Position numbers and translations under genes: made by a program | In this document: positions 55,970-64,000 of the stretch, piece after piece | Numbering within the stretch: position 1 is the first letter of the stretch | Layout: every line of letters starts with the position of its first letter | The notes under the pieces: model-generated | What the model saw: only the letters and a program-made list of their open reading frames with translations | What the model was told of the DNA's origin: nothing | The model's database searches: none | DNA from: Heyndrickxia sporothermodurans | GTDB taxonomy: Bacteria > Bacillota > Bacilli > Bacillales > Bacillaceae_C | Assembly: GCA_016756695.1 (NCBI GenBank) | Contig: CP066701.1 | Location: 2,074,001-2,138,000, forward strand | Direction of reading: 5' to 3' | Length of the DNA stretch: 64,000 nt

Positions 55970-56266
55970 TTATACACAGCACTTTGGAGGTTATCCACAG
56001 GAAGCAGTTGATAATTCACAGTTTATCAACAGTATTATCCACATTATCCACCTCTTCAGCCCCTTGATCATGCTCATTTAAATAACCATTTTCCTTCGTC
56101 GCAAAATTGACGGAAAGAAGACTCATTTCCGGCTCTATTCCATACATTTTTTTTATTAATGCATCTTCTTGTGTATCGTGTTCAAATGGGTTTTCAGTCA
56201 TTTTTCTTTCCACTCCCTTATATAGCTTGTAATTTAGAATTTACAAATCGATAACTTTTATCCACA
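55970..56266 (+). promoter_or_regulatory. Cluster of DnaA-box-like sites
   Basis: Six 9-mers in the same orientation: TTATACACA (55970), TTATCCACA (55991), TTATCAACA (56023), TTATCCACA (56035), TTATCCACC (56044) and TTATCCACA (56258). Three match the DnaA consensus exactly. The first two sit in 22-base direct repeats (CACYTTGGARR-TTAT..). Similar clusters in B. subtilis titrate DnaA or regulate initiation. The 55673-55969 stretch holds only an imperfect hairpin (about 55937-55964). Confidence 0.6.
56016..56201 (-). CDS. Small acidic hypothetical protein, 61 residues
   Basis: The ATG at 56201 has SD AAGGGAGTGG and encodes MTENPFEHDTQEDALIKKMY ending VDNVDNTVDKL. It is acidic and probably disordered at the C-terminus. 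The VDNVDNTVDK tail is exactly what three DnaA-box-like 9-mers read in this frame, so either the boxes shape the protein or the ORF is a by-product. No family is known to me. Confidence 0.45.
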   Translation of the reverse strand: MTENPFEHDTQEDALIKKMYGIEPEMSLLSVNFATKENGYLNEHDQGAEEVDNVDNTVDKL

Positions 56267-56338
56267 GAAAAGTATGTATAGAAATTGAATTTTAACTAAA
56301 AAAGGTTAATACTGTATATAAGTTACTATTATCAATGG

Positions 56339-58180
56339 GGTATTGTAAAAAGTTCTATGAAAACTAAATAGTTGTTTAGGTTACTTTCCATTTATTAGGT
56401 GGGGAGCTCCCGCAATCGCTCTTGACAAACACGCCAATGGTTTGATCCAAGGTTAACAAGGGCGAAGGGGACAAAAAGAAGGCATACCAAATAAGCCCTT
56501 GGTATTTTCATTTTAAACCATTGGCAAGTTCGGTTTGTCAAGAGTTCGCTCCGCCGATTGCTAAATTTGTCCAAGGGCTCTGCTAAACAAAAAGTTAGGC
56601 GGATCTTTGTTCGACTATCCATCGTTGAGCTAACTCGATGAGCTTTGTCCAACGCGCAGGCATGGTAGGAAGTCCTGATAACTTTGGATTCACAACGGGT
56701 ACCTTGCCCTCTAGGGATGCATGTGGTCGTAGAAAGTTAAAATACGCCGCAAACAAGGTGACAAAAGAAACAGATCCATGATCCGATCCAAATCCTTGTG
56801 TAGAGCGATAATTTCCTTTAAATGTGCGATTCAGTCTTTCGATAATCTGTTTTAACGGTCTGTATTCGGTTGAGATGGGATCTTCATTTGTCAGCCCGAT
56901 TACTTGCTTCACATCGAAAGAAATATCATTCTGAGCGAAGAAATGCTGGGCTAGAAGATAGATTGGATTTCCATCTACTACGAATGTAAGGTTTTCAGGG
57001 ATCTCTTCCATCTTCAGTAGGACGTCGTTTATCGCTTGAATGGCGGATGCTGTATCACGATTAGGCGACACTCGGTACGAAAGGACGATCTTTTTCACCG
57101 CGTCAAAGAAGAAAAAGAGATAATGCCATTTTCCATTGACCCGGATATAGGTTTCGTCACCACAGAATTGATCTGAAAGCTCATAAGGATAGTGATCCAC
57201 GTAAGGTTTAAGTAAAAGAGCCACACTATTTTCGTAGTTCAATATCGTCTGATGAGAAATAGCTACACCGTGAACATCCTGCATAAGGGCAGCGGCCCTT
57301 CTTGCGGAAAGACCGTAATTCACATGGTAGGTCAATATCAAACCTAACGTATGCGGAGAAGCATAGATTCTAGACAGATCAACAACTGGCAACTCCGGTG
57401 AATTCTTGGATAATGGTTGAAAATCAATGTGAAATTGGCGAAAAATGTACCTTAGCTTAAACGATTGGGGATCCTTTTTAAATTGTTTCTTTTCTTTGGA
57501 AGACATACCGTTTAATTTCTTTTGATAATACGGACAGTCGTCATTTTTGCACTTGAACACATTGAAATCTTTACGCTCCTTGATCTTATCGAGTGTTTTA
57601 GAACAATGAGGGCACTTCAAAATGGCTTCTTTCGAAAAACGATTCTTATCGCTGAAGAGACAAGAACATACCTTGCATTGATACTGTCCTTTTTCACCAT
57701 TATTGGCATAAAGATAATCAGATGGTGCACCACACTTAGGACATTTCATTCCTTTAGGTACCGACACTTTTGCGTTCTTGTGTCTTCGAACGGGTTTAAG
57801 AGATTTCCCATGCTTCTCTTGGTACTCCGTTAGGAGATTTCGATAATTCAGCTTTTCTGGGATTTCGATAATGGGAAGATCATCAACTTGTAGTTTTCGA
57901 TAAGGTTTGTTAACAGGCTGCTGATCTTTCGGTTTATCAAACATACTCTTCCCAATAAGTAGGGTGAGTAATGTTCGAATTATTTGTTCTTGGAATTTTA
58001 TAAAAGTTAGTAAATAGGTTATAATTTGAGGGTACAACTTGTCACTTCCTTTTCTAAGGTTGTTGGGTGTGTGGTAACCTCAATTATCCTTAGATTTAGG
58101 GGGGTGGCAATTTTTTTGCTCAAAAATCCCTCTATTAAGGTAGTTTATAGCCTATTTTATATAAAAGTTTTGACAATACG
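56339..58180. mobile_element. Insertion sequence, copy B (intact)
   Basis: Same element as 20707-22545 with an intact transposase. It starts GGTATTGTAAAAAG and ends near TTTTGACAATACG; GTATTGT is shared between the two ends in inverted orientation. The internal inverted repeat is present at 56413-56561. The right end lies 23 bases before the PTS EIIB start, the same spacing as copy A to brnQ. Confidence 0.88.
56595..58037 (-). CDS. IS transposase (zinc ribbons + DDE core)
   Basis: This 480-residue protein has two zinc-ribbon-like cysteine groups at the N-terminus (CPKCGAPSDY...CKVC at about 105-140, CPHC...CKNDDCPYY at about 160-185), a helix-turn-helix type region (TYHVNYGLSARRAAALMQDV) and a DDE core: DETYIRVNGKWHY (Asp), FVVDGNPIY (Asp) and IIERLNRTFKGNYR (Glu). 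The core looks like the IS6/IS240-rve group, but the size is larger than IS6 transposases, so I leave the family open. All catalytic residues and the frame are intact. Confidence 0.85.
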   Translation of the reverse strand: MYPQIITYLLTFIKFQEQIIRTLLTLLIGKSMFDKPKDQQPVNKPYRKLQVDDLPIIEIPEKLNYRNLLTEYQEKHGKSLKPVRRHKNAKVSVPKGMKCPKCGAPSDYLYANNGEKGQYQCKVCSCLFSDKNRFSKEAILKCPHCSKTLDKIKERKDFNVFKCKNDDCPYYQKKLNGMSSKEKKQFKKDPQSFKLRYIFRQFHIDFQPLSKNSPELPVVDLSRIYASPHTLGLILTYHVNYGLSARRAAALMQDVHGVAISHQTILNYENSVALLLKPYVDHYPYELSDQFCGDETYIRVNGKWHYLFFFFDAVKKIVLSYRVSPNRDTASAIQAINDVLLKMEEIPENLTFVVDGNPIYLLAQHFFAQNDISFDVKQVIGLTNEDPISTEYRPLKQIIERLNRTFKGNYRSTQGFGSDHGSVSFVTLFAAYFNFLRPHASLEGKVPVVNPKLSGLPTMPARWTKLIELAQRWIVEQRSA

Positions 58181-58203
58181 ACATCTTACAGGGGGGTAAC
58201 CAT

Positions 58204-58506
58204 ATGAAAAAACTTTTATTAGTTTGTGCAGCAGGAATGTCTACGAGTTTACTAGTTAATAAGATGAAAGATGCAGCAAAAGAAAAGGGATTGGAGCTTG
58301 AAATCTTTGCATTGCCTGTATCTGAGTGTGAAAGTGTGGCGGGTGAAGTGGATGTTGTTTTACTAGGTCCACAAGTTCGCTACCAAAAACCCCAAGTCGA
58401 TGCGATCATTGAAGGCAGGGTACCTGTTGAAGTAATTGACATGAGGGATTACGGGACAATGAATGGAAAGGCAGTTCTAGAGAAGGCGCTAGCTCTTATT
58501 GGATAA
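58204..58506 (+). CDS. licB: PTS EIIB, lactose/cellobiose family
   Basis: This 100-residue phosphocarrier has the phospho-Cys motif LVCAAGMSTSLLVNKM (Cys 8) and LLGPQVRYQKPQVDAII, typical of LicB/CelA. It starts the beta-glucoside operon. SD AGGGGGGT. IS copy B ends 23 bases upstream and has separated the gene from its original promoter. Confidence 0.92.
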   Translation: MKKLLLVCAAGMSTSLLVNKMKDAAKEKGLELEIFALPVSECESVAGEVDVVLLGPQVRYQKPQVDAIIEGRVPVEVIDMRDYGTMNGKAVLEKALALIG

Positions 58507-58584
58507 AATTGTTTGGTTTTTTACACACAAAGGGGAGCACGGTGTAAATTGATTAACCATTTTACTATTTAGGGGGAATTTTTT

Positions 58585-59928
58585 ATGGGGTTTATGGCTA
58601 CTTTTGAAAAGGTTGCCGAAAAGGCACTCGTTCCTATCGCAACAAAACTGAATTCACAAAGGCATATTATAGCTATACGTGATGCTTTCATATTGGCATT
58701 TCCAATTACATTGGCGGGATCATTAATTGTTCTTTTAAACTTTGCCATTTTGGCACCAGATGGTTTTATTGCGAAAATTTTATTTTTGCATAAATTATTT
58801 CCGAATTTAGCAGATCTTCAGTCAGTCTTTTCACCCGTACTAAATGGATCTACGAATATTTTATCAATGTTTATCGTGTTTCTCGTCGCGAGGAATATGG
58901 CTATATCTTTGAAGGCCGATGAATTATTATGTGGTTTAACTGGATTATCTACATTTTTTATTATCTATCCACCATATAAAGTGGTAGATGGTGCAAGCTT
59001 TTTATCGACACAATGGGTTGGTGCACAAGGACTATTTGTTGCTCTTATCGTAGGGCTTGTTGTCGGTGAATTATTTAGTCGACTATCCAGGTCTAAAAAA
59101 TTGCAAATTAATATGCCCGCATCTGTTCCGCCAGCAGTCTCACGTTCATTTAAAGTGTTATTCCCAATTATTATTATTACTGTTATTTTCGCAATTGGAA
59201 ACGCTATCATCAATGCTTTTTATCCAAATGGGTTACACGAATTTATTTATGCGGTACTTCAGACCCCTTTAAAACATTTGGGAACAAATATCTTCTCACT
59301 TGTTGTATTATGTATTGTTTCCAATCTATTATGGGTCTTTGGTATTCATGGACCAAACACGGTTGCGGCCATTCGTGAAGCGATGTTTGCAGAAGCAAAC
59401 TTAGAAAACTTGAATTATGTTGCAGCACACGGCACTGCTTGGGATGCACCATACCCTGTTACTTGGGCAATAAATGATGCCTTCGCTAACTATGGTGGAT
59501 CAGGTATGACACTTGGTTTATTAATAGCGATATTTTTGGTATCGAGGCGGAAGGATTATCGCGAAATCGGTAAATTATCTATTGCTCCCGGTCTTTTTAA
59601 TATTAACGAACCAGTTATTTTTGGGCTTCCGGTTGTATTAAATCCAATATTGATTCTTCCGTTTATTATAGTACCTGCCGTTAATGTCGTTATTGGTTAT
59701 GTAGCAATATCAACGGGCTTAATCCCTGCCATTGCCTATGCTGTTCCGTGGACGACACCGGGACCACTTATTGCATTTCTCGGTACTGGCGGGAACTGGG
59801 TTGCTTTAATTATAGGCTTCCTGTGTCTTGCGGTATCAACCATTATCTACCTACCGTTCGTTATTGCCTCAAACAAAGCAGCAAGCAGCGGTATTAGCAG
59901 TAGCTCAGAATCAGAAAAAACAGCGTAA
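58585..59928 (+). CDS. licC: PTS EIIC, cellobiose/lichenan family
   Basis: This 447-residue membrane transport subunit has about ten helices. Family signatures are RDAFILAFPITLAGSLIVLL, the HGPNTVAAIREAMFAEANL region and the glycosidic-substrate motif PGLFNINEPVIFGLPVVLNP. It works with the EIIB (58204) and EIIA (61300). SD AGGGGG. Confidence 0.93.
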   Translation: MGFMATFEKVAEKALVPIATKLNSQRHIIAIRDAFILAFPITLAGSLIVLLNFAILAPDGFIAKILFLHKLFPNLADLQSVFSPVLNGSTNILSMFIVFLVARNMAISLKADELLCGLTGLSTFFIIYPPYKVVDGASFLSTQWVGAQGLFVALIVGLVVGELFSRLSRSKKLQINMPASVPPAVSRSFKVLFPIIIITVIFAIGNAIINAFYPNGLHEFIYAVLQTPLKHLGTNIFSLVVLCIVSNLLWVFGIHGPNTVAAIREAMFAEANLENLNYVAAHGTAWDAPYPVTWAINDAFANYGGSGMTLGLLIAIFLVSRRKDYREIGKLSIAPGLFNINEPVIFGLPVVLNPILILPFIIVPAVNVVIGYVAISTGLIPAIAYAVPWTTPGPLIAFLGTGGNWVALIIGFLCLAVSTIIYLPFVIASNKAASSGISSSSESEKTA

Positions 59929-59943
59929 GGAAAGAAAACGATT

Positions 59944-60180
59944 ATGAATGAATTATTTGTTGAAATTTCATGTGGTCAAATTAAATTTATTAATGAGTTT
60001 TTTGAAGAATACAAGGATGAAAAAGTAACAGTTAAGTTAACTAAATCTGAAAAAATAAAATCCATTTTTTTAGTGACAACAAACTTATCATCAGATGATA
60101 CAGTTAAACATTTAAAAAATGTTTTTAAAGAAACGCCTCATGGTACAGCATTACACTATGCGATGCGCGTGTTGGAGTAA
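59944..60180 (+). CDS. Small conserved-looking protein in the lic operon
   Basis: This 78-residue soluble protein (MNELFVEISCGQIKFINEFF...) lies 16 bases after the EIIC gene and 44 before the ROK kinase, with SD AAGGAAAG. It is charged, with alternating strand- and helix-like stretches and no transmembrane segment. I do not recognise a family. Its location inside a PTS operon suggests a regulatory or accessory role. Confidence 0.6.
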   Translation: MNELFVEISCGQIKFINEFFEEYKDEKVTVKLTKSEKIKSIFLVTTNLSSDDTVKHLKNVFKETPHGTALHYAMRVLE

Positions 60181-60223
60181 TATGTTTAACAAAAAAATGC
60201 CATGAAAAACGAGGTGTTGCTTT

Positions 60224-61120
60224 TTGAAACAATATATTTCTTTTGATATCGGTGGCACAGATACTAAGTATGCAGTGCTAGATGAAAATGGGACTTTCCT
60301 TCAAAAAGGAAAGTTCCCAACAAATCGATATTCCGGTCAATCAATCCTAAATCGTTTAATAGAAATTACAAACGAGCACGTTCAACTTTCAGGAATAGCG
60401 TTAAGTGTTCCGGGATTTGTCAATGTAAATAGTGGATTTATTGAGGTGGGAGGAGCCATTTCAGATTTTAATCAATTTAATATTAAGGATTATTTAGAAA
60501 AAGAGTTACAATTGCCAGTCAGTGTCGAAAATGATGTGAATTGTGTTGCCTTAGCCGAAAAGTGGAAGGGAAATGCACAGCATGAAACGGATTTTTTATG
60601 TATGACAATTGGCACAGGGATAGGCGGCGCTTGTTACTTGAATAATCAATTATACCGTGGATCATCTTATATGGCTGGGGAATTTGGTTATATGATAACT
60701 AATGGTTTGCAAAATAATACTGTAGGAAGATGCACATTAAGCAGTACTGGCGGGTTGTGGGGATTGCGTGAACGATTTGCCCATTATAAAGGAGTTGCTG
60801 TTGAAGAGGTGTCAGGATTAGATGTATTTGAGGCATATGAGAAGGGAGACCCCCATGCATTGCATGAGGTGAACCAGTTTTATGATAGCCTTTCTATTGC
60901 AATTTACAATCTATTTTTTCTCTTTAATCCGAACAAGATTCTCCTAGGCGGAGCCATTAGCCAAAGGGATGATTTAATAAATGAACTAACATGGCGCATC
61001 CAGCGGCTCCCTTCATATCGAGGAGAGGTACCAATTGAATGCTGCTATTTAAAGAATGATGCAGGTGTACTCGGTGCTTTATATCATCATTTTGAAACGT
61101 ACCAATTATTAACAGAATAG
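60224..61120 (+). CDS. ROK-family kinase, beta-glucoside kinase-like
   Basis: This 298-residue sugar kinase has the ATP phosphate motif SFDIGGTDTKYAVLDE at the N-terminus, the catalytic Asp in VENDVNCVALAEKWKG (about 107) and TIGTGIGGACYLNNQLYRGS. The CxCGxxGC zinc motif of many ROK kinases is absent, as in BglK enzymes that phosphorylate cellobiose or other beta-glucosides with ATP. In a PTS operon it can act on free sugars. It starts with TTG behind GAGGTG. Confidence 0.85.
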   Translation: MKQYISFDIGGTDTKYAVLDENGTFLQKGKFPTNRYSGQSILNRLIEITNEHVQLSGIALSVPGFVNVNSGFIEVGGAISDFNQFNIKDYLEKELQLPVSVENDVNCVALAEKWKGNAQHETDFLCMTIGTGIGGACYLNNQLYRGSSYMAGEFGYMITNGLQNNTVGRCTLSSTGGLWGLRERFAHYKGVAVEEVSGLDVFEAYEKGDPHALHEVNQFYDSLSIAIYNLFFLFNPNKILLGGAISQRDDLINELTWRIQRLPSYRGEVPIECCYLKNDAGVLGALYHHFETYQLLTE

Positions 61121-61139
61121 GTACTTTATTTGAGGCATT

Positions 61140-61230
61140 TATAGTTTTTGGTTAAATCACATAGATTGGAGCGGAAGCTGCGAGGAGGCTCCCGAATCTC
61201 TCACGGAAAGCGAGAACCTGGAGCGGAACT
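61140..61230. repeat. Bacillus-type intergenic repeat with GGAGCGGAA motifs
   Basis: GGAGCGGAAG (about 61170) and TGGAGCGGAAC (about 61220) flank CGGAAAGCGAG. The same wording is common in intergenic DNA of Bacillaceae. It lies inside the operon, between the kinase and EIIA genes. Confidence 0.5.
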
Positions 61231-61299
61231 TAACAGACAAGGATATAGCTCCTATTTGAAAGATTTCCATTTTAATAGAAAGAAAGGGGGAATAAATGG

Positions 61300-61647
61300 A
61301 TGGAAGGAATGGAGTTAGTTGCTTTTAATATTATTAGTAATGCGGGAACAGCAAAAAGTTTAGTAATGGAAGCATTATATGCTGCAAGAGAAGGTCGATA
61401 TGAAGAAGCTGAGAACAAGTTGAAAGAATCCCTCCAGTATTTAACGGAGGGGCATAAAGCACATCATCAGCTCATTCAAGAAGAAGCATCAGGGAATAAC
61501 CTTACTTTTTCGCTACTCATCATGCACGCGGAGGATCAAATGATGAGTGTCGAAACAATAAATGATTTAGTAAAAGAAATGATTCGAATGTATAAAGATA
61601 TTCATTATTTGAAAGGTGAAATTAGCAAAAATTCAGTAGTGAAATAA
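61300..61647 (+). CDS. licA: PTS EIIA, lactose/cellobiose family
   Basis: This 115-residue all-helical phosphocarrier has NIISNAGTAKSLVMEALYAA near the start and the phospho-His region LTEGHKAHHQLIQEEASG and IMHAEDQMMSVETI. It completes the EII complex with licB and licC. SD AAAGGGGG. In B. subtilis licA lies directly before licH, as here. Confidence 0.92.
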   Translation: MEGMELVAFNIISNAGTAKSLVMEALYAAREGRYEEAENKLKESLQYLTEGHKAHHQLIQEEASGNNLTFSLLIMHAEDQMMSVETINDLVKEMIRMYKDIHYLKGEISKNSVVK

Positions 61648-61698
61648 TTAACTATCACATTTAAAATTAGAATCTTTCATAATCTAGAGGAGGCAGAC

Positions 61699-63027
61699 AT
61701 GACTAAAGGGATAAAAATTGTAACGATTGGTGGAGGATCTAGTTATACTCCGGAGTTAATTGAGGGTTTTATTAAAAGATATGATGAGCTTCCGGTTCAG
61801 GAGCTCTGGTTAGTAGATATTGAGGAAGGAAAGGAAAAGCTGGAGATAATCGGAAACTTGGCTAAGCGTATGGTTCAAAAAGCGGGAATTCCGATTGAAA
61901 TTCATTTAACACTCGATCGGAGAGAAGCGTTAAAAGATGCCGATTTTGTAACGACACAATTCCGTGTAGGCTCATTGGACGCTCGTGCAAAGGATGAACG
62001 CATTCCACTAAAATACAATGTCATTGGGCAGGAAACAAATGGTCCAGGTGGATTATTTAAAGGACTTCGAACAATTCCAGTCATTTTAGATATATGCAAA
62101 GATATTGAAGAGTTATGTCCCGACGCATGGCTTGTGAATTTTACAAATCCTGCTGGTATGGTGACAGAAGCGGTACTTCGTTACAGTAATATTAAGAAAG
62201 TTGTAGGCTTGTGTAATGTTCCAATCGGAATGAGAATGGGAATTGCAAAAGTATTAGAAGTCGATCCAAGTCGCATACATGTTGATTTTGCAGGTTTGAA
62301 CCACATGGTTTTTGGTTTAAATGTTTATTTAGATGGTGTGAGTATACTAGATTCTGTCATTGACAGCATGGCTGATCCTAAGAATGAAATGACAATGAAA
62401 AATATATCCGGGTTAGCATGGGAGCCTGATTTTATCCGAGCATTGGGGGTTATTCCATGTGGATATCATCGTTATTATTATAAAACCGGTGAAATGCTGA
62501 CGGAGGAGCTTGAAGCGGCAGAAACTGTTGGTACGAGAGCAGAAGTCGTTCAAAAGTTAGAAAAGGATCTATTCGAATTATATAAAAATCCTGAATTAGA
62601 TATGAAGCCTCCACAATTAGAAAAACGCGGTGGTGCTTATTATAGTGATGCAGCATGCAGCCTTATTAATTCAATCTATAATGACAAACGCGATATTCAG
62701 CCAGTAAATACAAGAAATAATGGAGCGATTGCAAGTATTCCAGCTGATTCGGCTGTTGAGGTGAACTGTGTCATCACAAAAGATGGTCCTAGACCGATTT
62801 CAGTTGGGGATATTCCAGTTGCCGCAAGAGGTCTTGTCCAGCAAATTAAATCGTTCGAACGTGTTGCGGCAGAGGCTGCGGTGACGGGAGATTACAAAAC
62901 GGCTTTATTAGCAATGACAATAAATCCACTTGTCCCATCTGACAAAATAGCCAAACAAATACTAGACGAAATGCTAGAAGCACATAAACAACACCTGCCA
63001 CAATTCACACAAGCAATAAAAGCATAA
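61699..63027 (+). CDS. licH: 6-phospho-beta-glucosidase, GH4
   Basis: This NAD+- and Mn2+-dependent hydrolase cleaves phosphorylated beta-glucosides such as cellobiose-6-P. It has 442 residues. Seen: NAD motif IVTIGGGSSYTPELIEGFI at the N-terminus, GQETNGPGGLFKGLRTIPV, VNFTNPAGMVTEAV, GLCNVPIGM with the metal Cys, and GLNHMVFGL with the metal His. SD GAGGAGG. It ends the operon at a GTGTCAGGCACC hairpin. Confidence 0.94.
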   Translation: MTKGIKIVTIGGGSSYTPELIEGFIKRYDELPVQELWLVDIEEGKEKLEIIGNLAKRMVQKAGIPIEIHLTLDRREALKDADFVTTQFRVGSLDARAKDERIPLKYNVIGQETNGPGGLFKGLRTIPVILDICKDIEELCPDAWLVNFTNPAGMVTEAVLRYSNIKKVVGLCNVPIGMRMGIAKVLEVDPSRIHVDFAGLNHMVFGLNVYLDGVSILDSVIDSMADPKNEMTMKNISGLAWEPDFIRALGVIPCGYHRYYYKTGEMLTEELEAAETVGTRAEVVQKLEKDLFELYKNPELDMKPPQLEKRGGAYYSDAACSLINSIYNDKRDIQPVNTRNNGAIASIPADSAVEVNCVITKDGPRPISVGDIPVAARGLVQQIKSFERVAAEAAVTGDYKTALLAMTINPLVPSDKIAKQILDEMLEAHKQHLPQFTQAIKA

Positions 63028-63034
63028 ATCATAA

Positions 63035-63093
63035 AAAGTGTCAGGCACCGCTCATGGACAAACAACTATGTTTTCCACGGTGCCTGACACTTT
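63035..63093. repeat. GTGTCAGGCACC hairpin repeat (copy 5), may act as a terminator
   Basis: Perfect 16-base arms AAAGTGTCAGGCACCG and its complement (63078-63093) lie directly after licH, before a converging gene. It can serve as a terminator in both directions. Confidence 0.85.
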
Positions 63094-63110
63094 GTGTAGT
63101 TGTTCACATT

Positions 63111-63326
63111 TTAATCGTCCCAGACTTCGTTCATAAGTTTTTTGATTTCTTTTCTTCTTTGTTGGGTTGATTTTTGATCAATTTCAAGCTGACCTTTGAC
63201 TAGGATTAATACGTCGCCAATTTTAGCTTTTGCGGGTATGGAACGTTTATCAATCTCAATCATTTTTCCTTCTTCTGTTTCACAAACAGCGATTTCACCT
63301 TCAAAGCGGTCAATAATATATTTCAT
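63111..63326 (-). CDS. DUF3006 protein
   Basis: This 71-residue protein matches DUF3006: MKYIIDRFEGEIAVCETEEG then IDKRSIPAKAKIGDVLIL, a small beta-rich domain. It directly follows the metallo-beta-lactamase-fold gene, a pairing often seen in Bacillus; the SD AAGGAAGG lies before the ATG. Function unknown. Confidence 0.8.
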   Translation of the reverse strand: MKYIIDRFEGEIAVCETEEGKMIEIDKRSIPAKAKIGDVLILVKGQLEIDQKSTQQRRKEIKKLMNEVWDD

Positions 63327-63339
63327 TTGAAAACCTTCC

Positions 63340-64000
63340 TTATTTAGGAATAAATGAAGTTTGCGTTTTATATGATTTCCCTTTATATTTTGCGGTTACA
63401 TCAATTTTTACTCGAAAACTTGTAGATGCACGGCTAATTTTTACAGGAAGGGGCTTTCCGATTTTTCCATTATAAATGGTGTCTTTACTTTTATAATGAA
63501 ATACAGCTTTGTATGTACCGCTCGGAATACCCTTTACAGTTAAATGTACCGTACTGTATTGCTTTGGTCTTGTTTTATCTAATTTTGCAGATAACTTATA
63601 GGAAGCTTTCCCTTTTTTACTAGATTTGGACACACTAGACGTTGAACTAACCGGTTTGGTGTTAAAAGAGAGAGACTTTCCATCCGTTTTTGCAATGATT
63701 GTTCCTTGTTTATCAGTTCGAAATACTTTCACTTTATTGCTGTTTAATCGATTTAGAACAGTGGATGTTGGATGTCCATAGTGATTTCCTTTTCCAACAG
63801 AAATAACAGCATAGGTTGGGTGAACAGCTTTTAAAAATGCCGTACTAGTGGATGTGCTTGCCCCGTGGTGTCCTACCTTCAATACATCTGCTCTTAACGA
63901 TTGCTTTGAATGAATCATATCTGTTTCGGATTTTATTTCGGCGTCACCTGTAAATATAAATGATTTTTTTCCGTATGTAAGTTTTAAAACAGCACTCCAA
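63340..64000 (-). CDS. Metallo-beta-lactamase-fold protein (ComEC-like C-domain), partial
   Basis: The frame continues past the window edge. The visible 219 residues start with the end of an MBL hydrolase domain (LTYGKKSFIFTGDAE, LRADVLKVGHHGASTST, YAVISVGKGNHYGHPTSTVL), as in the beta-lactamase-like part of ComEC or secreted relatives. A Ser/Lys-rich linker and a C-terminal beta-rich region (KYKGKSYKTQTSFIPK) follow. The extra C-terminal domain and the DUF3006 partner indicate an extracellular ComEC-like hydrolase, not ComEC itself. The N-terminus is not in the window. Confidence 0.82.
   Translation of the reverse strand, partial: WSAVLKLTYGKKSFIFTGDAEIKSETDMIHSKQSLRADVLKVGHHGASTSTSTAFLKAVHPTYAVISVGKGNHYGHPTSTVLNRLNSNKVKVFRTDKQGTIIAKTDGKSLSFNTKPVSSTSSVSKSSKKGKASYKLSAKLDKTRPKQYSTVHLTVKGIPSGTYKAVFHYKSKDTIYNGKIGKPLPVKISRASTSFRVKIDVTAKYKGKSYKTQTSFIPK

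Noticed and set aside
1-64000. tRNA or rRNA genes
   Set aside because: No cloverleaf ends, CCA-adjacent stems or rRNA core sequences were seen on either strand.

Overview
The window is low-GC DNA with strong GGAGG-type ribosome binding sites, frequent TTG/GTG starts, RacA (chromosome anchoring at sporulation), AlaR/AlaT, PgcA, a YcgT-type reductase, a SleB/CwlJ-type hydrolase and Fur boxes. This points to a spore-forming member of the Bacillaceae. The species cannot be fixed from the sequence alone. No rRNA, tRNA or CRISPR array was seen.

Layout. 1-4640: a Fur-type iron block. A siderophore ABC operon (ATPase, binding lipoprotein, two permeases) reads left and a YcgT-type reductase reads right from divergent Fur boxes. 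4660-6370: an NhaC antiporter remnant and an unassigned membrane protein. 6640-8360: a TnpB-type element. 8396-11264: an IscA-like protein, a YfnB/YjjG nucleotidase, guaC and a 50-residue ORF. 11295-20338: a catabolic island with a BASS transporter divergent from an IclR regulator, followed by a TRAP transporter, SDR, PPC/DUF296 protein, acyl-CoA synthetase, thiolase and DUF35 protein. This reads as one operon for importing a carboxylate, activating it with CoA, oxidising it and cleaving it; the substrate is unknown. 20340-20592: tandem hairpin repeats. 20707-22545 and 56339-58180: two copies of one insertion sequence, the first with a broken transposase. 22569-28052: BrnQ, a patatin-like lipase, a YtcJ-type amidohydrolase and a dicarboxylate symporter. 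28105-33948: an interrupted membrane gene, racA, an Ig-repeat secreted protein, a PP2C phosphatase and alaR-alaT. 34171-38160: an IS66 element nested inside an IS1182 element, both with visible target duplications, directly upstream of pgcA. 40003-45311: cell envelope genes (LCP ligase, SH3-repeat glucosaminidase, SleB-like hydrolase). 45633-47910: an ArtPQR-type amino-acid ABC transporter. 48941-53530: a ManNAc-type PTS/nanE/RpiR group with divergent EIIA and a HAD phosphatase. 53608-56201: DUF3189, a frameshifted GGDEF protein and a small ORF inside a cluster of DnaA-box-like sites. 58204-63027: a lic/cel beta-glucoside operon (EIIB, EIIC, unknown 78-residue protein, ROK kinase, EIIA, GH4 enzyme). 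63111-64000: DUF3006 and a partial metallo-beta-lactamase-fold protein.

The most notable points are the undescribed-looking TRAP/CoA catabolic operon, a TnpB with an intact RuvC triad but no cysteine zinc ribbon, the nested IS pair with 8-bp and 4-bp target duplications, the two IS copies that share the same spacing to a downstream start codon and differ by one diverged patch, the DnaA-box-like cluster, and a dispersed family of GTGCCTGACACC hairpin repeats. Several genes are broken: nhaC, the 28105 membrane gene, the GGDEF gene, IS66 tnpC and the first IS transposase.
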